64,000 bases of DNA from assembly GCF_003663945.1 (NCBI RefSeq), contig NZ_RCCH01000006.1, positions 186,001-250,000 of the forward strand, written 5' to 3'. A program made the position numbers and the translations under genes. Source of the DNA: Lacinutrix venerupis (GTDB lineage Bacteria > Bacteroidota > Bacteroidia > Flavobacteriales > Flavobacteriaceae). Below, in pieces: positions 1-8,552 of this stretch (positions are counted from its first letter, which is position 1; each line of letters begins with the position of its first letter). Below the pieces are notes generated by a model. The model was given only the letters and a program-made list of their open reading frames with translations. It did not search any database and had not been told where the DNA came from.

Positions 1-1
1 A

Positions 2-157
2 GAATTTGAAATTGGTAAAAAAACCTACATAGATAATATTGGAAAAGATGAGGTTTTAAGCTTACGCTATAACGGAAAAGTATTAAAACCAGGAACCTTG
101 TTGCCTAAGCACTCTAAAATTGATGTTGTTTTAGGAAACGGAAATCGTGCAAACTAA
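2..157 (+). CDS. PASTA-domain protein, C-terminal fragment
   Basis: An open frame enters from the window edge and ends at TAA 155-157. The visible 51 residues contain a segment of the type GKVLKPGTLLPKHSKIDVVLG, which fits the end of a PASTA domain (a small extracytoplasmic domain that in other proteins binds peptidoglycan fragments). In Flavobacteriia a PASTA protein commonly precedes rluD. The stop lies 4 nt before the rluD ATG, so the two are probably cotranscribed. Only the C-terminus is visible, so the full domain layout is unknown. Confidence 0.7.
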   Translation, partial: EFEIGKKTYIDNIGKDEVLSLRYNGKVLKPGTLLPKHSKIDVVLGNGNRAN

Positions 158-161
158 TATA

Positions 162-1208
162 ATGGCAGATTACACACCGCAATTACCCGAAAAAAACGAA
201 GAAGGAGAAACGCTTTACGAGCATCATGCCTTTACAGCAGATAAAGGTCAAGCACCTTTACGCATCGATAAGTGGCTAATGAATAAAGTAGAAAATTCTA
301 CAAGAAATAAAATTCAAGCAGCTGCTAAAGATGGTAATATTTATGTAAACGATGTTGTTGTAAAATCTAATTATAAAGTAAAGCCTTTAGACGAAATTCG
401 TGTGTTGTTTTCTCATCCACCATTCGAGAATTTATTGGTTGGAGAAAACATGCCTTTAGACATTGTTTACGAAGACGATACACTTTTGGTAGTTAATAAA
501 CCAGCAGGTATTGTAGTGCATCCAGGACATGGAAACTATTCTGGAACACTAATAAATGGTTTAATTTATCATTTTGATAATTTACCAAAAAATTCTAGCG
601 ATAGACCAGGTTTAGTGCATAGAATAGATAAAGATACTAGTGGTTTATTAGTAGTTGCAAAAACCGAACATGCCATGGCACATTTATCTAAACAGTTTAA
701 AGATAAAACCAGTGAGCGCGAATATGTGGCTATTGTTTGGGGAAATATAACTGATGATGAAGGTACCATTGAAGGCAACATTGGTAGGCATCCTAAAAAC
801 CGATTACAAAACACTGTATTTTTTGATGATGAAGCAGATAAAGGAAAACCTGCTGTAACACATTACAAAGTATTAGAGCGTTTAACCTATGTAACCTTAG
901 TAAGTTGCAAGCTTGAAACAGGAAGAACACACCAAATTCGTGTACACATGAAACATATTGGGCACACGCTTTTTAACGACGAGCGTTATGGTGGTGAGCG
1001 TATTTTAAAAGGTACAACCTTTACCAAATACAAGCAATTTGTAGAAAACTGTTTTAAAATTTTACCAAGACAAGCACTGCATGCAAAAACTTTAGGTTTC
1101 GAGCACCCTAAAACAGGAGAATTTATGCGTTTTGAAACGCCTGTTCCAAAGGATATGCAAGATTGTATAGAGAAGTGGAGAGGTTATAGTACGCACTTAG
1201 AATCTTAG
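162..1208 (+). CDS. rluD: RluD-family 23S rRNA pseudouridine synthase
   Basis: Probable pseudouridine synthase of the RluA/RluD family, which isomerises uridines in 23S rRNA helix 69. An N-terminal S4 RNA-binding domain (about residues 27-85, LRIDKWL onward) is followed by the catalytic domain with the signature HRIDKDTSGLLVVAK near residue 153; the Asp of HRID is the expected catalytic residue. The motif GRTHQIRVH is also present. The 348-residue length is normal. The ATG at 162 is preferred over a GTG at 147, because the GTG lies inside the upstream PASTA gene and would add only five residues. The REP-like repeat starts 3 nt after the stop codon. Confidence 0.93.
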   Translation: MADYTPQLPEKNEEGETLYEHHAFTADKGQAPLRIDKWLMNKVENSTRNKIQAAAKDGNIYVNDVVVKSNYKVKPLDEIRVLFSHPPFENLLVGENMPLDIVYEDDTLLVVNKPAGIVVHPGHGNYSGTLINGLIYHFDNLPKNSSDRPGLVHRIDKDTSGLLVVAKTEHAMAHLSKQFKDKTSEREYVAIVWGNITDDEGTIEGNIGRHPKNRLQNTVFFDDEADKGKPAVTHYKVLERLTYVTLVSCKLETGRTHQIRVHMKHIGHTLFNDERYGGERILKGTTFTKYKQFVENCFKILPRQALHAKTLGFEHPKTGEFMRFETPVPKDMQDCIEKWRGYSTHLES

Positions 1209-1210
1209 TT

Positions 1211-1293
1211 GGGCGTTACCTAAAGGTCGGGCTTTCCGCTATATCTTTTTTTTACGTGCCTCAAAAAAAGGATGCCGCATCAATCCCTAACGC
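1211..1293. repeat. REP-like imperfect palindrome, copy 1
   Basis: The segment begins GGGCGTTACC and ends CCCTAACGC, so GCGTTA and TAACGC form the outer pairing. The middle holds ATATC plus T8, a 9-nt loop, and A7 plus GGATGCC, which fold into a long imperfect hairpin. The same outer sequence recurs at 8421-8529 behind guaA. Both copies start shortly after a stop codon. No transposase gene is nearby; it may be a non-autonomous REP-type element or a rho-independent terminator-like hairpin. Confidence 0.75.
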
Positions 1294-1395
1294 AATTAAC
1301 CTATAATCAATATTTATAATTGTATAGAACAATTCATTTTTATTGAGTTAATTTTTATAAGGTAAATTGTAAATTCGTAATAGAAAAAAGAATTT

Positions 1396-2154
1396 ATGAA
1401 ATTAGTATTATCACCAGCAAAATCTTTAGATTTTGAAAGCAAATTACCAACAGAGAATTATACAGAAGCTCAATTTTTAAATCAGTCTGAGAAAATTAGC
1501 AAAATACTTAAAAAGAAATCTGCTAAAGGAATTTCAGAATTAATGCATGTTAGTGATGCTTTAGGGCAGCTTAATTACGAGCGTAATCAAGACTGGCAAT
1601 TGCCATTTACTACAGAGAATGCAAGGCAAGCAGCTTACGCATTTAGTGGTGATGTTTATAAAGGATTAGATGCTTATACTATTTCAAAAGATAAAATAGA
1701 CGTTTTACAAGAAAAAGTAAGAATACTTTCAGGTTTGTATGGTATTTTAAAACCCTTAGATTTAATTCAACCATATAGATTAGAAATGGGAACTAAATTA
1801 CCTATTGGCACCAAAAAGAATCTTTATGAATTTTGGAAAAAAGACGTTGTAAAAGCACTTAATGAAGAATTACAAGACGATGAGGTTTTTGTAAATTTAG
1901 CCAGTAAAGAATACTTTAAAGCAATAGATGTTAAGGCGTTAAAAGTACCAGTTGTAACTGTAGACTTTAAAGAGTTTAAAAACGGAAAATATAAAATTGT
2001 AGCCTTTTATGCTAAATTAGCAAGAGGCTTAATGGCTAGATATATTGTAGATACAAACGCAAAAACAATAGACGATTTAAAAGGATTTAAAACCGAAGGT
2101 TATGGTTTAAGCGATGAGTTGTCTAGTAAAAACCACTTGGTATTTACAAGATAA
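1396..2154 (+). CDS. yaaA: Peroxide stress protein YaaA (UPF0246)
   Basis: The start MKLVLSPAKSLDFESKLPT is the hallmark N-terminus of the YaaA/UPF0246 family. E. coli YaaA lowers free intracellular iron during peroxide stress and binds DNA. At 252 residues the protein is full length. Motifs such as SGLYGILKPLDLIQPYRLEMG (about residues 116-136) and the conserved C-terminal GYGLSDELSS are present. A TAAATTCG box (1370-1377) upstream resembles the Bacteroidota -7 element. The stop codon directly abuts the end of the convergent bTHX gene. Confidence 0.93.
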   Translation: MKLVLSPAKSLDFESKLPTENYTEAQFLNQSEKISKILKKKSAKGISELMHVSDALGQLNYERNQDWQLPFTTENARQAAYAFSGDVYKGLDAYTISKDKIDVLQEKVRILSGLYGILKPLDLIQPYRLEMGTKLPIGTKKNLYEFWKKDVVKALNEELQDDEVFVNLASKEYFKAIDVKALKVPVVTVDFKEFKNGKYKIVAFYAKLARGLMARYIVDTNAKTIDDLKGFKTEGYGLSDELSSKNHLVFTR

Positions 2155-2286
2155 TTATGGCTTAATTTTTTTATTAATTTCAATTTTAGTTTCAGGGCGT
2201 ACTCGTTTTTTAATTTTTGGTCGTCTAACACCAAAAGTTCCTCTGCTAATTTTGCCGCGTTTTGTTTTTTTATCTCCTCTTCCCAT
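2155..2286 (-). CDS. 30S ribosomal protein THX (bTHX)
   Basis: A 43-codon reading frame on the minus strand begins at ATG 2286-2284 and ends with TAA at 2157-2155. The product starts MGRGDKKTKRGKISRGTFG, then VRRPK, and is extremely basic (Lys/Arg rich). It matches the small ribosomal protein THX of Bacteroidota and Thermus, which sits in the head of the 30S subunit. It is too short for ordinary ORF cut-offs and is easily missed. The stop lies directly against the yaaA stop codon (2152-2154) with no spacer, so the two genes are convergent. Confidence 0.88.
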   Translation of the reverse strand: MGRGDKKTKRGKISRGTFGVRRPKIKKRVRPETKIEINKKIKP

Positions 2287-2374
2287 AGTTCTATATAATA
2301 TTGAATTCATTAAAGATAGCAAATATTTTAGGAGTTACTTTAGTATATTTATCACTTTAAATTAATTTTAACTA

Positions 2375-3100
2375 ATGTATTATTACTTAATTTTTGCTTT
2401 ACAAGCTTTTTGTATTTATCATGTTATAAAATATAGAAATCAATATTACTGGATTTTTTTAATCCTTTTTATTCCTGTAATTGGTTGTTTAATATATTTA
2501 GTAACTCAAGTTTATAATAAGCGCGATGCTAATATTATTAAAGAGAATTTAACTTCGGTTTTAATACCAACAAAAAAGGTTAAAGATTTAGAGAAAAGAC
2601 TTCAATTTTCAGAGACATTTCAAAATAGATTAGATCTAGCAGATGCTTTTTTTGAAATGAAAGATTATAAAAATGCCATAACGCATTACGAAGTGGCTTT
2701 ACAAGATAAAAGCCAGAACAACTATTTTATATTAGAAAAATTAATAGCAGCATATTATAACTTAAAAGATTATAATAATACCATTTCTTACGGTGCAAAG
2801 CTTAAAAGTCATCCGGAATTTACACAATCGAAATCAGAATTTATTTATGGTTTGGCATTACATAAAACAGGACAAACCAATGCTGCCGAAAAACATTTAC
2901 AATCTATAGACCAGCGTTATTCTAATTACACCGAGAGATTAGTATTAGCAAAATTTTATATAGAGAATAATAAACTAGAAGCAGCAAAAGATATTTTAAA
3001 TGAAATATCTACAGAGTCTAAGCACATGACTAAGCCTAACAAAAACAAATACAGGTCAACTATTAATGAGGTAGAAAAGCTTTTAAAAAGTATGTATTAA
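2375..3100 (+). CDS. TPR-containing inner-membrane protein
   Basis: This is a 241-residue protein. Residues 1-45 form two hydrophobic segments (YYYLIFALQAFCIYHVI and YWIFLILFIPVIGCLIYLV), like the N-terminal membrane hairpin of PLDc_N-type proteins. Residues 80-225 look like tetratricopeptide repeats, with motifs such as ADAFFEMKDYKNAITHYEVAL and an AAKDILNEI-type helix. The TPR part should face the cytoplasm as a protein-protein scaffold, but no partner is evident. The stop codon is followed immediately by the ATG of the next gene, suggesting cotranscription and translational coupling. The function is unknown. Confidence 0.7.
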   Translation: MYYYLIFALQAFCIYHVIKYRNQYYWIFLILFIPVIGCLIYLVTQVYNKRDANIIKENLTSVLIPTKKVKDLEKRLQFSETFQNRLDLADAFFEMKDYKNAITHYEVALQDKSQNNYFILEKLIAAYYNLKDYNNTISYGAKLKSHPEFTQSKSEFIYGLALHKTGQTNAAEKHLQSIDQRYSNYTERLVLAKFYIENNKLEAAKDILNEISTESKHMTKPNKNKYRSTINEVEKLLKSMY

Positions 3101-3787
3101 ATGTTTAAGCACAAGCATCCATACAAACCATTTATTAAACACGATACTAAAAAACTTATTGTTGGAACATTACCACCTCCAAGATTTACTACTGGCAATT
3201 TACTAGAAAAAGATGTCGATTTTTGTTATGGTAGTTATTATAATAATTTATGGTTGTTTATAGATAAAATACACAATCTCAATTTACATTACGATAATTC
3301 TCAAGAAGCGATACAACAAAGAAAAAAATTTTTAATTAATAATAAAATAGGTGTTTGCGACATTGTGGAAAGTTGCGAGCGTGAAAAAATTGATGCTTCA
3401 GATTTAGGAATGAAAAATATTAAACTTAGAGATATTATTGGGTATTTAAAAAAATATCCAAATATAGAAACGCTTCTTTTTATTGGTGGACGTTCTAAAA
3501 ATGGTCCAGAGTACTTTTTTAGAAAGCATATAAAAGCATATAATTTAAAGCTACAATTAATATCTAACAATACTCCTAAAATTCATGAATTTGTTATCAA
3601 TAATGAAAATAAAGACTCAAAAAAAGCATTAAAAAATAGAGTTGTTAAAACAGTTTCTTTAACATCTTCTTCTGGCGCTGCTAATATTTCAATAGGTAGT
3701 AATCCTTTATACAAACAACTTAAAGCTAGCAATCCTAAGTTTAATACTTTCGATTTTAGAGTGCTTCAATACCGTGAGTATTTATAA
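3101..3787 (+). CDS. Uracil-DNA glycosylase-superfamily-like protein
   Basis: The 228 residues carry VGTLPPPRF near residue 22, then YYNNLWLF, a RKKFL...IGVCDIVESCERE region (about 74-95), and a C-terminal LTSSSGAANISIG (about 184-196). Together these resemble the UDG superfamily layout (motif I GxxPP, an aromatic pocket, motif II with Ser/Gly near the C-terminus). The family removes uracil or mismatched bases from DNA. The exact class is not clear, and activity is not shown because the usual motif II histidine is not obvious. The ATG directly follows the preceding TPR gene's stop codon. Confidence 0.6.
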   Translation: MFKHKHPYKPFIKHDTKKLIVGTLPPPRFTTGNLLEKDVDFCYGSYYNNLWLFIDKIHNLNLHYDNSQEAIQQRKKFLINNKIGVCDIVESCEREKIDASDLGMKNIKLRDIIGYLKKYPNIETLLFIGGRSKNGPEYFFRKHIKAYNLKLQLISNNTPKIHEFVINNENKDSKKALKNRVVKTVSLTSSSGAANISIGSNPLYKQLKASNPKFNTFDFRVLQYREYL

Positions 3788-3800
3788 TAATTTAAGATTT

Positions 3801-5054
3801 TTATAACTGCCTGCTTATTTTCTTAATAGCAGATTCTATAGATTTTTCGGGTTCTATAATATTGTATTCTCCCCAAAACTCAGAATCAGCAAAACCAGAA
3901 GCCTCATCTGCTAAAATGCTGTATCTTTTTAACCTATTTTTTGGTTTGCCTACATCTTCTGTAATATTTCTATTCCAATCTGTAATAGCCATTTCACTTT
4001 GTAAAGTATAACGACTATTAAACCATTTGTTTTCCCACTTCACTTTAAATGAAAGTTCTATATTACTATAACCATAATACCATTTTCCATCTTTTACTCT
4101 ATAATTTACACGAAAAGATGCATTTGTAGGATATACAGTTGCTTTATTAGGTTTTTTTCTAACAAAAAGTTGGCTTGATAGTTCTCTGTTGCTTACGTTT
4201 AAATTATATATAGCACTTGTTAGTGCATAATTTTCTGCATCTATATATAATTTACCATAATACATTGGTTTGTATATGTTTTCTTTTTGTTTAAAATTAA
4301 CCACAAAAACCAGTTTATTATTTATTTGTGTAGATTTATTAAAACTAAAGTTATAATCATTAATATCTGTATCGTTAAAAACAAACTCTGGATACTTTAT
4401 TAAATCTGTGCTTAATGCACTATAAGGACCACCTTGTAGTTTAAGGGCTAGAGTATCTAATCTGGAGTAATCTGTGTTTTTTCTGGCTTTTACAAGTTCA
4501 ATAACGTCTTTTCTACCAGATGTGTAAGGTTGTTTGTAAATTTTTAAAACAGCTTCAGATAGTGATGCATTTCTATTTCCTTTTTTTATAGTTTCTCTAT
4601 AAAAGCTAGTCATTACAGTTTCGTTATTTAAGTAATTTTCTGCTTTAAGACTTAATGTTTTTTTTACCAAACTTAAGGCGTCTTTTGGTGCGTTAACATC
4701 TACTTGAGCAAGCACTGTAGCAGCAATAACTAGTTCAATTTTAGTATTATTTTCTTTAAATTTAGAAAGCGGTATTTGTAGTTTTTTATAGCCTAAATAA
4801 GATACCAAAACAGATTTGTCTATATATTCTGTAGGTACTTTTAGTAAAAACTCTCCCTCACTATTTGTAATCGTACTAATGTTTGTGCCAATAACAATTA
4901 AATCGGCTAGAGCTAAAGCATTATTAGTATCTGTATCAACCACTTTTCCTTTAAACTCAACTATGTTTTGTGCAAAACCAAAAGAAAAGATTAATAAAAA
5001 AAAAGAAATTAAAATATAAAGTTTATTTGCTGTAAAATATTTGTTATTCATCAT
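3801..5054 (-). CDS. Secreted carboxypeptidase-regulatory-like domain protein
   Basis: This is a 417-residue protein. An N-terminal signal peptide (LYILISFFLLIFSFGFAQ) is followed by a CarboxypepD_reg-like beta-sandwich at about residues 33-115 (FKGKVVDTDTNNALALADL, then SEGEFLLKVP and SYLGYKKL). This fold is common at the start of Bacteroidota outer-membrane proteins. The remaining 300 residues, with many Tyr and Asn beta-strand patterns, are shared by a family often annotated DUF5686-like or hypothetical. No TonB-dependent barrel follows. It is probably periplasmic or attached to the outer membrane. Two adjacent ATG codons (5054, 5051) are possible starts. Confidence 0.7.
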   Translation of the reverse strand: MMNNKYFTANKLYILISFFLLIFSFGFAQNIVEFKGKVVDTDTNNALALADLIVIGTNISTITNSEGEFLLKVPTEYIDKSVLVSYLGYKKLQIPLSKFKENNTKIELVIAATVLAQVDVNAPKDALSLVKKTLSLKAENYLNNETVMTSFYRETIKKGNRNASLSEAVLKIYKQPYTSGRKDVIELVKARKNTDYSRLDTLALKLQGGPYSALSTDLIKYPEFVFNDTDINDYNFSFNKSTQINNKLVFVVNFKQKENIYKPMYYGKLYIDAENYALTSAIYNLNVSNRELSSQLFVRKKPNKATVYPTNASFRVNYRVKDGKWYYGYSNIELSFKVKWENKWFNSRYTLQSEMAITDWNRNITEDVGKPKNRLKRYSILADEASGFADSEFWGEYNIIEPEKSIESAIKKISRQL

Positions 5055-5181
5055 GCTATAGCGTAATTATATACCATTTAAAGTTAAGGAAACCAAAGGA
5101 GATTATCTTCATTTTTTATGTTAATTTTAAGACTATACTTCGTCTAAAGAGTCTTATATTTACACCGAATTACCTTTTTTT

Positions 5182-6777
5182 ATGCCAGTACAAAATATTT
5201 CGTTTAAAGACACAGGATATTTTTCTAAACTTATTTGTGATTATTTAGCTGAAGCTGAAACACTAAAGCCTTTTTATAATCGTTTTCCAAAACTTGAAAA
5301 TTTTCAGGCTCAAATTAAAGAAAAAAGCACTGCTTTTAAGCAAGAAACTAGAGACGTTTTAGTAAATGTTTTAGAAGAACAATATAAAAGTGTTGAAACA
5401 TCTAAAACTACTTTTAGTAATATTAATAATCTGCAAAGTAGTAATACGTTTACTGTAACAACAGGACATCAATTAAATTTATTTACAGGACCGTTATATT
5501 TTTTACATAAAATTGTATCTACAATAAATTTAGCTAAACAATTAAAAACAGAATTTCCAGACCATAATTTTGTACCAATATATTGGATGGCATCCGAGGA
5601 TCATGATTTTGATGAAATAAATTATTTTAATTTCAAAGGAAAAAAAATACAATGGAACCTTGAAGCTTCAGGTGCCGTTGGAGATTTAAAAACCGAAGGC
5701 TTAGAAGATGTGTTTAATATTTTTTCTAAGGAATTAGGTGTTGGTAAAAATGCCGAAACTCTAAGGACTCTATTTAAAAAAGGTTATTTAGAGCATAATA
5801 CGTTAGCAAAAGCTACATTTTACATAGCAAACGAGTTATTTAAAGACTATGGATTAGTAATTGTAGAAGCTAATAATACAGCGCTAAAACGATTATTTGT
5901 TCCGCATATGCAAAAAGAATTGTTGGAGCAAATTTCAGAACAAAATGTATTAGAAACTAATGCTAAAATTGAAGCGTTAGATTTTGGAATACAAGTAAAC
6001 CCAAGAGCAATAAATTTATTTTATATTGGAGAAGGTATTAGGGAGCGTATTGTTTTAGAAAACAATGTTTATAAAGTATTAAATACAAACATAAGCTGGA
6101 GTAAGAGTGAGTTGTTAAAACATCTCGATGAGGTACCAGAGCGTTTTAGTCCTAATGTAATATTAAGACCATTATATCAAGAAGTTATTTTACCAAATCT
6201 ATGCTATATTGGAGGAGGAGGAGAACTAGCGTATTGGTTTCAATTAAAATCTAATTTTAAAGCACATCATGTAGTTTTTCCTATGTTGTTGCTACGTAAT
6301 TCTGTTTTAATAAAAACAAAACAACAAGCTCAAAAGCTCGAAAAATTAAATATATCAAACAAGGATATTTTCTTAAAACGAGAATCTTTTATAAACAAAA
6401 AGGTAAGAGAAATTTCTAATATAGATATCGATTTTTCGTCACAAATAAAACATCTTAAAAATCAATTTAAAGATTTATATAATTTAGCTAAGCAAACCGA
6501 TGAGTCTTTTGTTGGAGCAGTATCTGCACAAGAAAAAAAGCAAATAAATGGTTTGCAGAATTTAGAAAAACGTTTATTAACAGCGCAAAAGAGAAAACTA
6601 AAAGATCATGTTATGCGAATAACAGATTTGCAAAATGAGCTGTTTCCGAATAAAAGTTTACAAGAGCGTAATACTAATTTTAGCGAATTGTATTTAGAGT
6701 TTGGAGAAGATTTAATACCAGAATTAATAAAAAATTTAAAACCTTTAGACGGCGAGTTTACTGTGTTAACAATTTAA
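5182..6777 (+). CDS. bshC: Bacillithiol biosynthesis cysteine-adding enzyme BshC
   Basis: This probably catalyses the last step of bacillithiol synthesis, adding cysteine to GlcN-malate. The 531-residue length and sequence are typical of BshC, with TTGHQLNLFTGPLYFLHK near residue 93, PIYWMASEDHDFDEINYF, and CYIGGGGELAYWFQLK near 340. The C-terminal part (about 415-490) is a Lys/Glu-rich coiled coil, as expected for the family. Bacillithiol is the low-molecular-weight thiol of many Flavobacteriia. It is transcribed toward guaA, 55 nt away. Confidence 0.93.
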   Translation: MPVQNISFKDTGYFSKLICDYLAEAETLKPFYNRFPKLENFQAQIKEKSTAFKQETRDVLVNVLEEQYKSVETSKTTFSNINNLQSSNTFTVTTGHQLNLFTGPLYFLHKIVSTINLAKQLKTEFPDHNFVPIYWMASEDHDFDEINYFNFKGKKIQWNLEASGAVGDLKTEGLEDVFNIFSKELGVGKNAETLRTLFKKGYLEHNTLAKATFYIANELFKDYGLVIVEANNTALKRLFVPHMQKELLEQISEQNVLETNAKIEALDFGIQVNPRAINLFYIGEGIRERIVLENNVYKVLNTNISWSKSELLKHLDEVPERFSPNVILRPLYQEVILPNLCYIGGGGELAYWFQLKSNFKAHHVVFPMLLLRNSVLIKTKQQAQKLEKLNISNKDIFLKRESFINKKVREISNIDIDFSSQIKHLKNQFKDLYNLAKQTDESFVGAVSAQEKKQINGLQNLEKRLLTAQKRKLKDHVMRITDLQNELFPNKSLQERNTNFSELYLEFGEDLIPELIKNLKPLDGEFTVLTI

Positions 6778-6821
6778 TTTAAAATTCACAAGTCTACATT
6801 CGTAAATTAAAAATCTATTAC

Positions 6822-6829
6822 TATTTTTG
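6822..6829 (+). promoter_or_regulatory. Promoter -7 box of guaA, almost touching the start codon
   Basis: TATTTTTG matches the Bacteroidota -7 consensus TAnnTTTG. A TTC sits 20 nt upstream at the -33 position instead of TTG. The box ends 3 nt before the guaA ATG (6833), so the start of transcription would fall on or next to the start codon and give a leaderless mRNA. Confidence 0.5.
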
Positions 6830-6832
6830 CGC

Positions 6833-8365
6833 ATGCAACACGATAAAGTACTTATTTTAGATTTCGGATCGCAATACACACAGCTTATTGCGCGCAGAGT
6901 TAGAGAGCTTAACATCTATTCCGAAATAGTCCCTTTCAATAAAATTCCAGAAAATATTGATGATTACAAGGCGGTTATCCTTTCAGGAAGTCCAATGTCT
7001 GTAAGATCAAAAGATGCTTTTCATCCAGATTTAAAAAGTATCCGTGGAAAAAAACCAATGCTCGCTGTTTGTTATGGAGCGCAATATTTGGCTCATTTTT
7101 CAGGAGGTGAGGTGGCAGAATCTAATACTAGAGAATATGGCCGAGCAAATTTAAGTTTTGTGGAAGATGATGCATTTTTAAAAGGCATTTCATCAGGAAG
7201 CCAAGTTTGGATGAGCCATAGTGATACTATAAAAAGTTTACCAGAAAACGGAAAGCTTTTAGCAAGTACACACGATGTTAAAAATGCAGCATATAAAATA
7301 GAAGGCGAAACCACATATGCAATACAATTTCATCCAGAAGTATACCACTCAACAGATGGAAAACAATTACTATCAAATTTTCTTATAGATATTTCTAATG
7401 TTAATCCAGATTGGACACCAAACGCATTTGTGGGAGAAACAGTAGAAGCACTTAAAAATAAAATAGGAAACGATAAAGTAGTTCTTGGTTTATCTGGAGG
7501 TGTAGATTCTTCTGTAGCTGCAATGTTATTGCATAAAGCTATAGGTGAAAACCTGTACTGTATATTTGTAAATAACGGCTTATTACGTAAAAACGAATTT
7601 ACCGATGTCTTAGAGCAGTACAAAGGTATGGGCTTAAATGTAAAAGGTGTAGATGCTTCGGCACGCTTTTTGGAGGCACTTGCAGGAAAGAGTGATCCAG
7701 AAGAAAAACGTAAAGCAATAGGTCGTGTATTTATAGAAGTATTTGATGATGAAGCACACGAAATAGAAAACGTTACTTACTTAGCACAAGGCACAATCTA
7801 TCCAGATGTAATAGAAAGTGTAAGTGCAACAGGAGGACCAAGTGCAACAATTAAAAGTCATCATAACGTTGGTGGATTGCCAGACTTTATGAAACTTAAA
7901 ATTGTAGAACCACTTAAACTCTTATTTAAAGACGAAGTACGTAGAGTAGGAGCATCAATGGAAATGGACAAACAACTGTTAGGGCGTCATCCTTTTCCAG
8001 GACCAGGTTTAGCCATAAGAATCTTGGGAGATATTACTCCAGAAAAAGTGCGTATTTTACAAGAAGTAGATGCCGTTTTTATAAACGGATTAAAAGATGC
8101 TGGCTTATACGATAAAGTTTGGCAAGCAGGAGCAATTTTATTGCCAGTTAATAGTGTTGGTGTTATGGGAGATGAGCGTACATACGAAAAATGTGTAGCA
8201 CTTAGAGCAGTAGAAAGCACAGATGGAATGACTGCAGATTGGGTAAATTTACCATACGAATTTTTGCAAAAAACCAGTAACGATATAATAAATAAAGTAA
8301 AAGGTGTTAATAGAGTAGTTTACGATATTAGTAGTAAACCACCAGCAACAATAGAGTGGGAGTAA
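6833..8365 (+). CDS. guaA: GMP synthase (glutamine-hydrolysing)
   Basis: Converts XMP, glutamine and ATP to GMP. The N-terminal class I glutamine amidotransferase domain starts [17 protein letters not shown]. It carries the nucleophile region [10 protein letters not shown] (Cys near residue 81) and HPEVYH for the His/Glu pair. The ATP-pyrophosphatase domain starts near residue 218 with [16 protein letters not shown], and the dimerisation domain ends the protein with KPPATIEWE. Its 510 residues are full length. ATG 6833 is chosen because it gives the family-typical [12 protein letters not shown]; a TTG two codons upstream is less likely. A REP-like element lies about 55 nt behind the stop codon. 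Confidence 0.97.
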   Translation: MQHDKVLILDFGSQYTQLIARRVRELNIYSEIVPFNKIPENIDDYKAVILSGSPMSVRSKDAFHPDLKSIRGKKPMLAVCYGAQYLAHFSGGEVAESNTREYGRANLSFVEDDAFLKGISSGSQVWMSHSDTIKSLPENGKLLASTHDVKNAAYKIEGETTYAIQFHPEVYHSTDGKQLLSNFLIDISNVNPDWTPNAFVGETVEALKNKIGNDKVVLGLSGGVDSSVAAMLLHKAIGENLYCIFVNNGLLRKNEFTDVLEQYKGMGLNVKGVDASARFLEALAGKSDPEEKRKAIGRVFIEVFDDEAHEIENVTYLAQGTIYPDVIESVSATGGPSATIKSHHNVGGLPDFMKLKIVEPLKLLFKDEVRRVGASMEMDKQLLGRHPFPGPGLAIRILGDITPEKVRILQEVDAVFINGLKDAGLYDKVWQAGAILLPVNSVGVMGDERTYEKCVALRAVESTDGMTADWVNLPYEFLQKTSNDIINKVKGVNRVVYDISSKPPATIEWE

Positions 8366-8420
8366 TACACTCTTTTATTATTAATAACATTATAATATAT
8401 AGAAATTAGTAATAATTTTT

Positions 8421-8529
8421 GGGCGTTACCACAAGGGTCGCGTTTTCCGTTATATCTTTTTTGCAAAGTAATCCCAAACTAGTTTTGGGATTACTTTGCA
8501 AAAAAGGATGCCACTGCAACCGCTAACGC
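8421..8529. repeat. REP-like palindrome, copy 2, with internal perfect 22-bp inverted repeat
   Basis: The outer sequences GGGCGTTACC (8421-8430) and CGCTAACGC (8521-8529), plus the flanking TTTTCCGTTATATC and AAGGATGCC, match the copy at 1211-1293. The centre differs: 8457-8478 and 8484-8505 are perfect 22-nt inverted copies with a 5-nt loop (CTAGT). The core arm is GCAAAGTAATCCCAAA. The centre of the element therefore varies while the shell is conserved. It lies between guaA and the LysM gene and could also act as a strong terminator. Confidence 0.8.
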
Positions 8530-8552
8530 AACTTTTAACGTATAATAAACAT

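Noticed and set aside
2114-2365. Plus-strand hydrophobic frame between yaaA and the TPR gene
   Set aside because: It is the antisense of the bTHX gene plus the end of yaaA; its apparent hydrophobicity comes from reading a Lys/Arg-rich gene backward.
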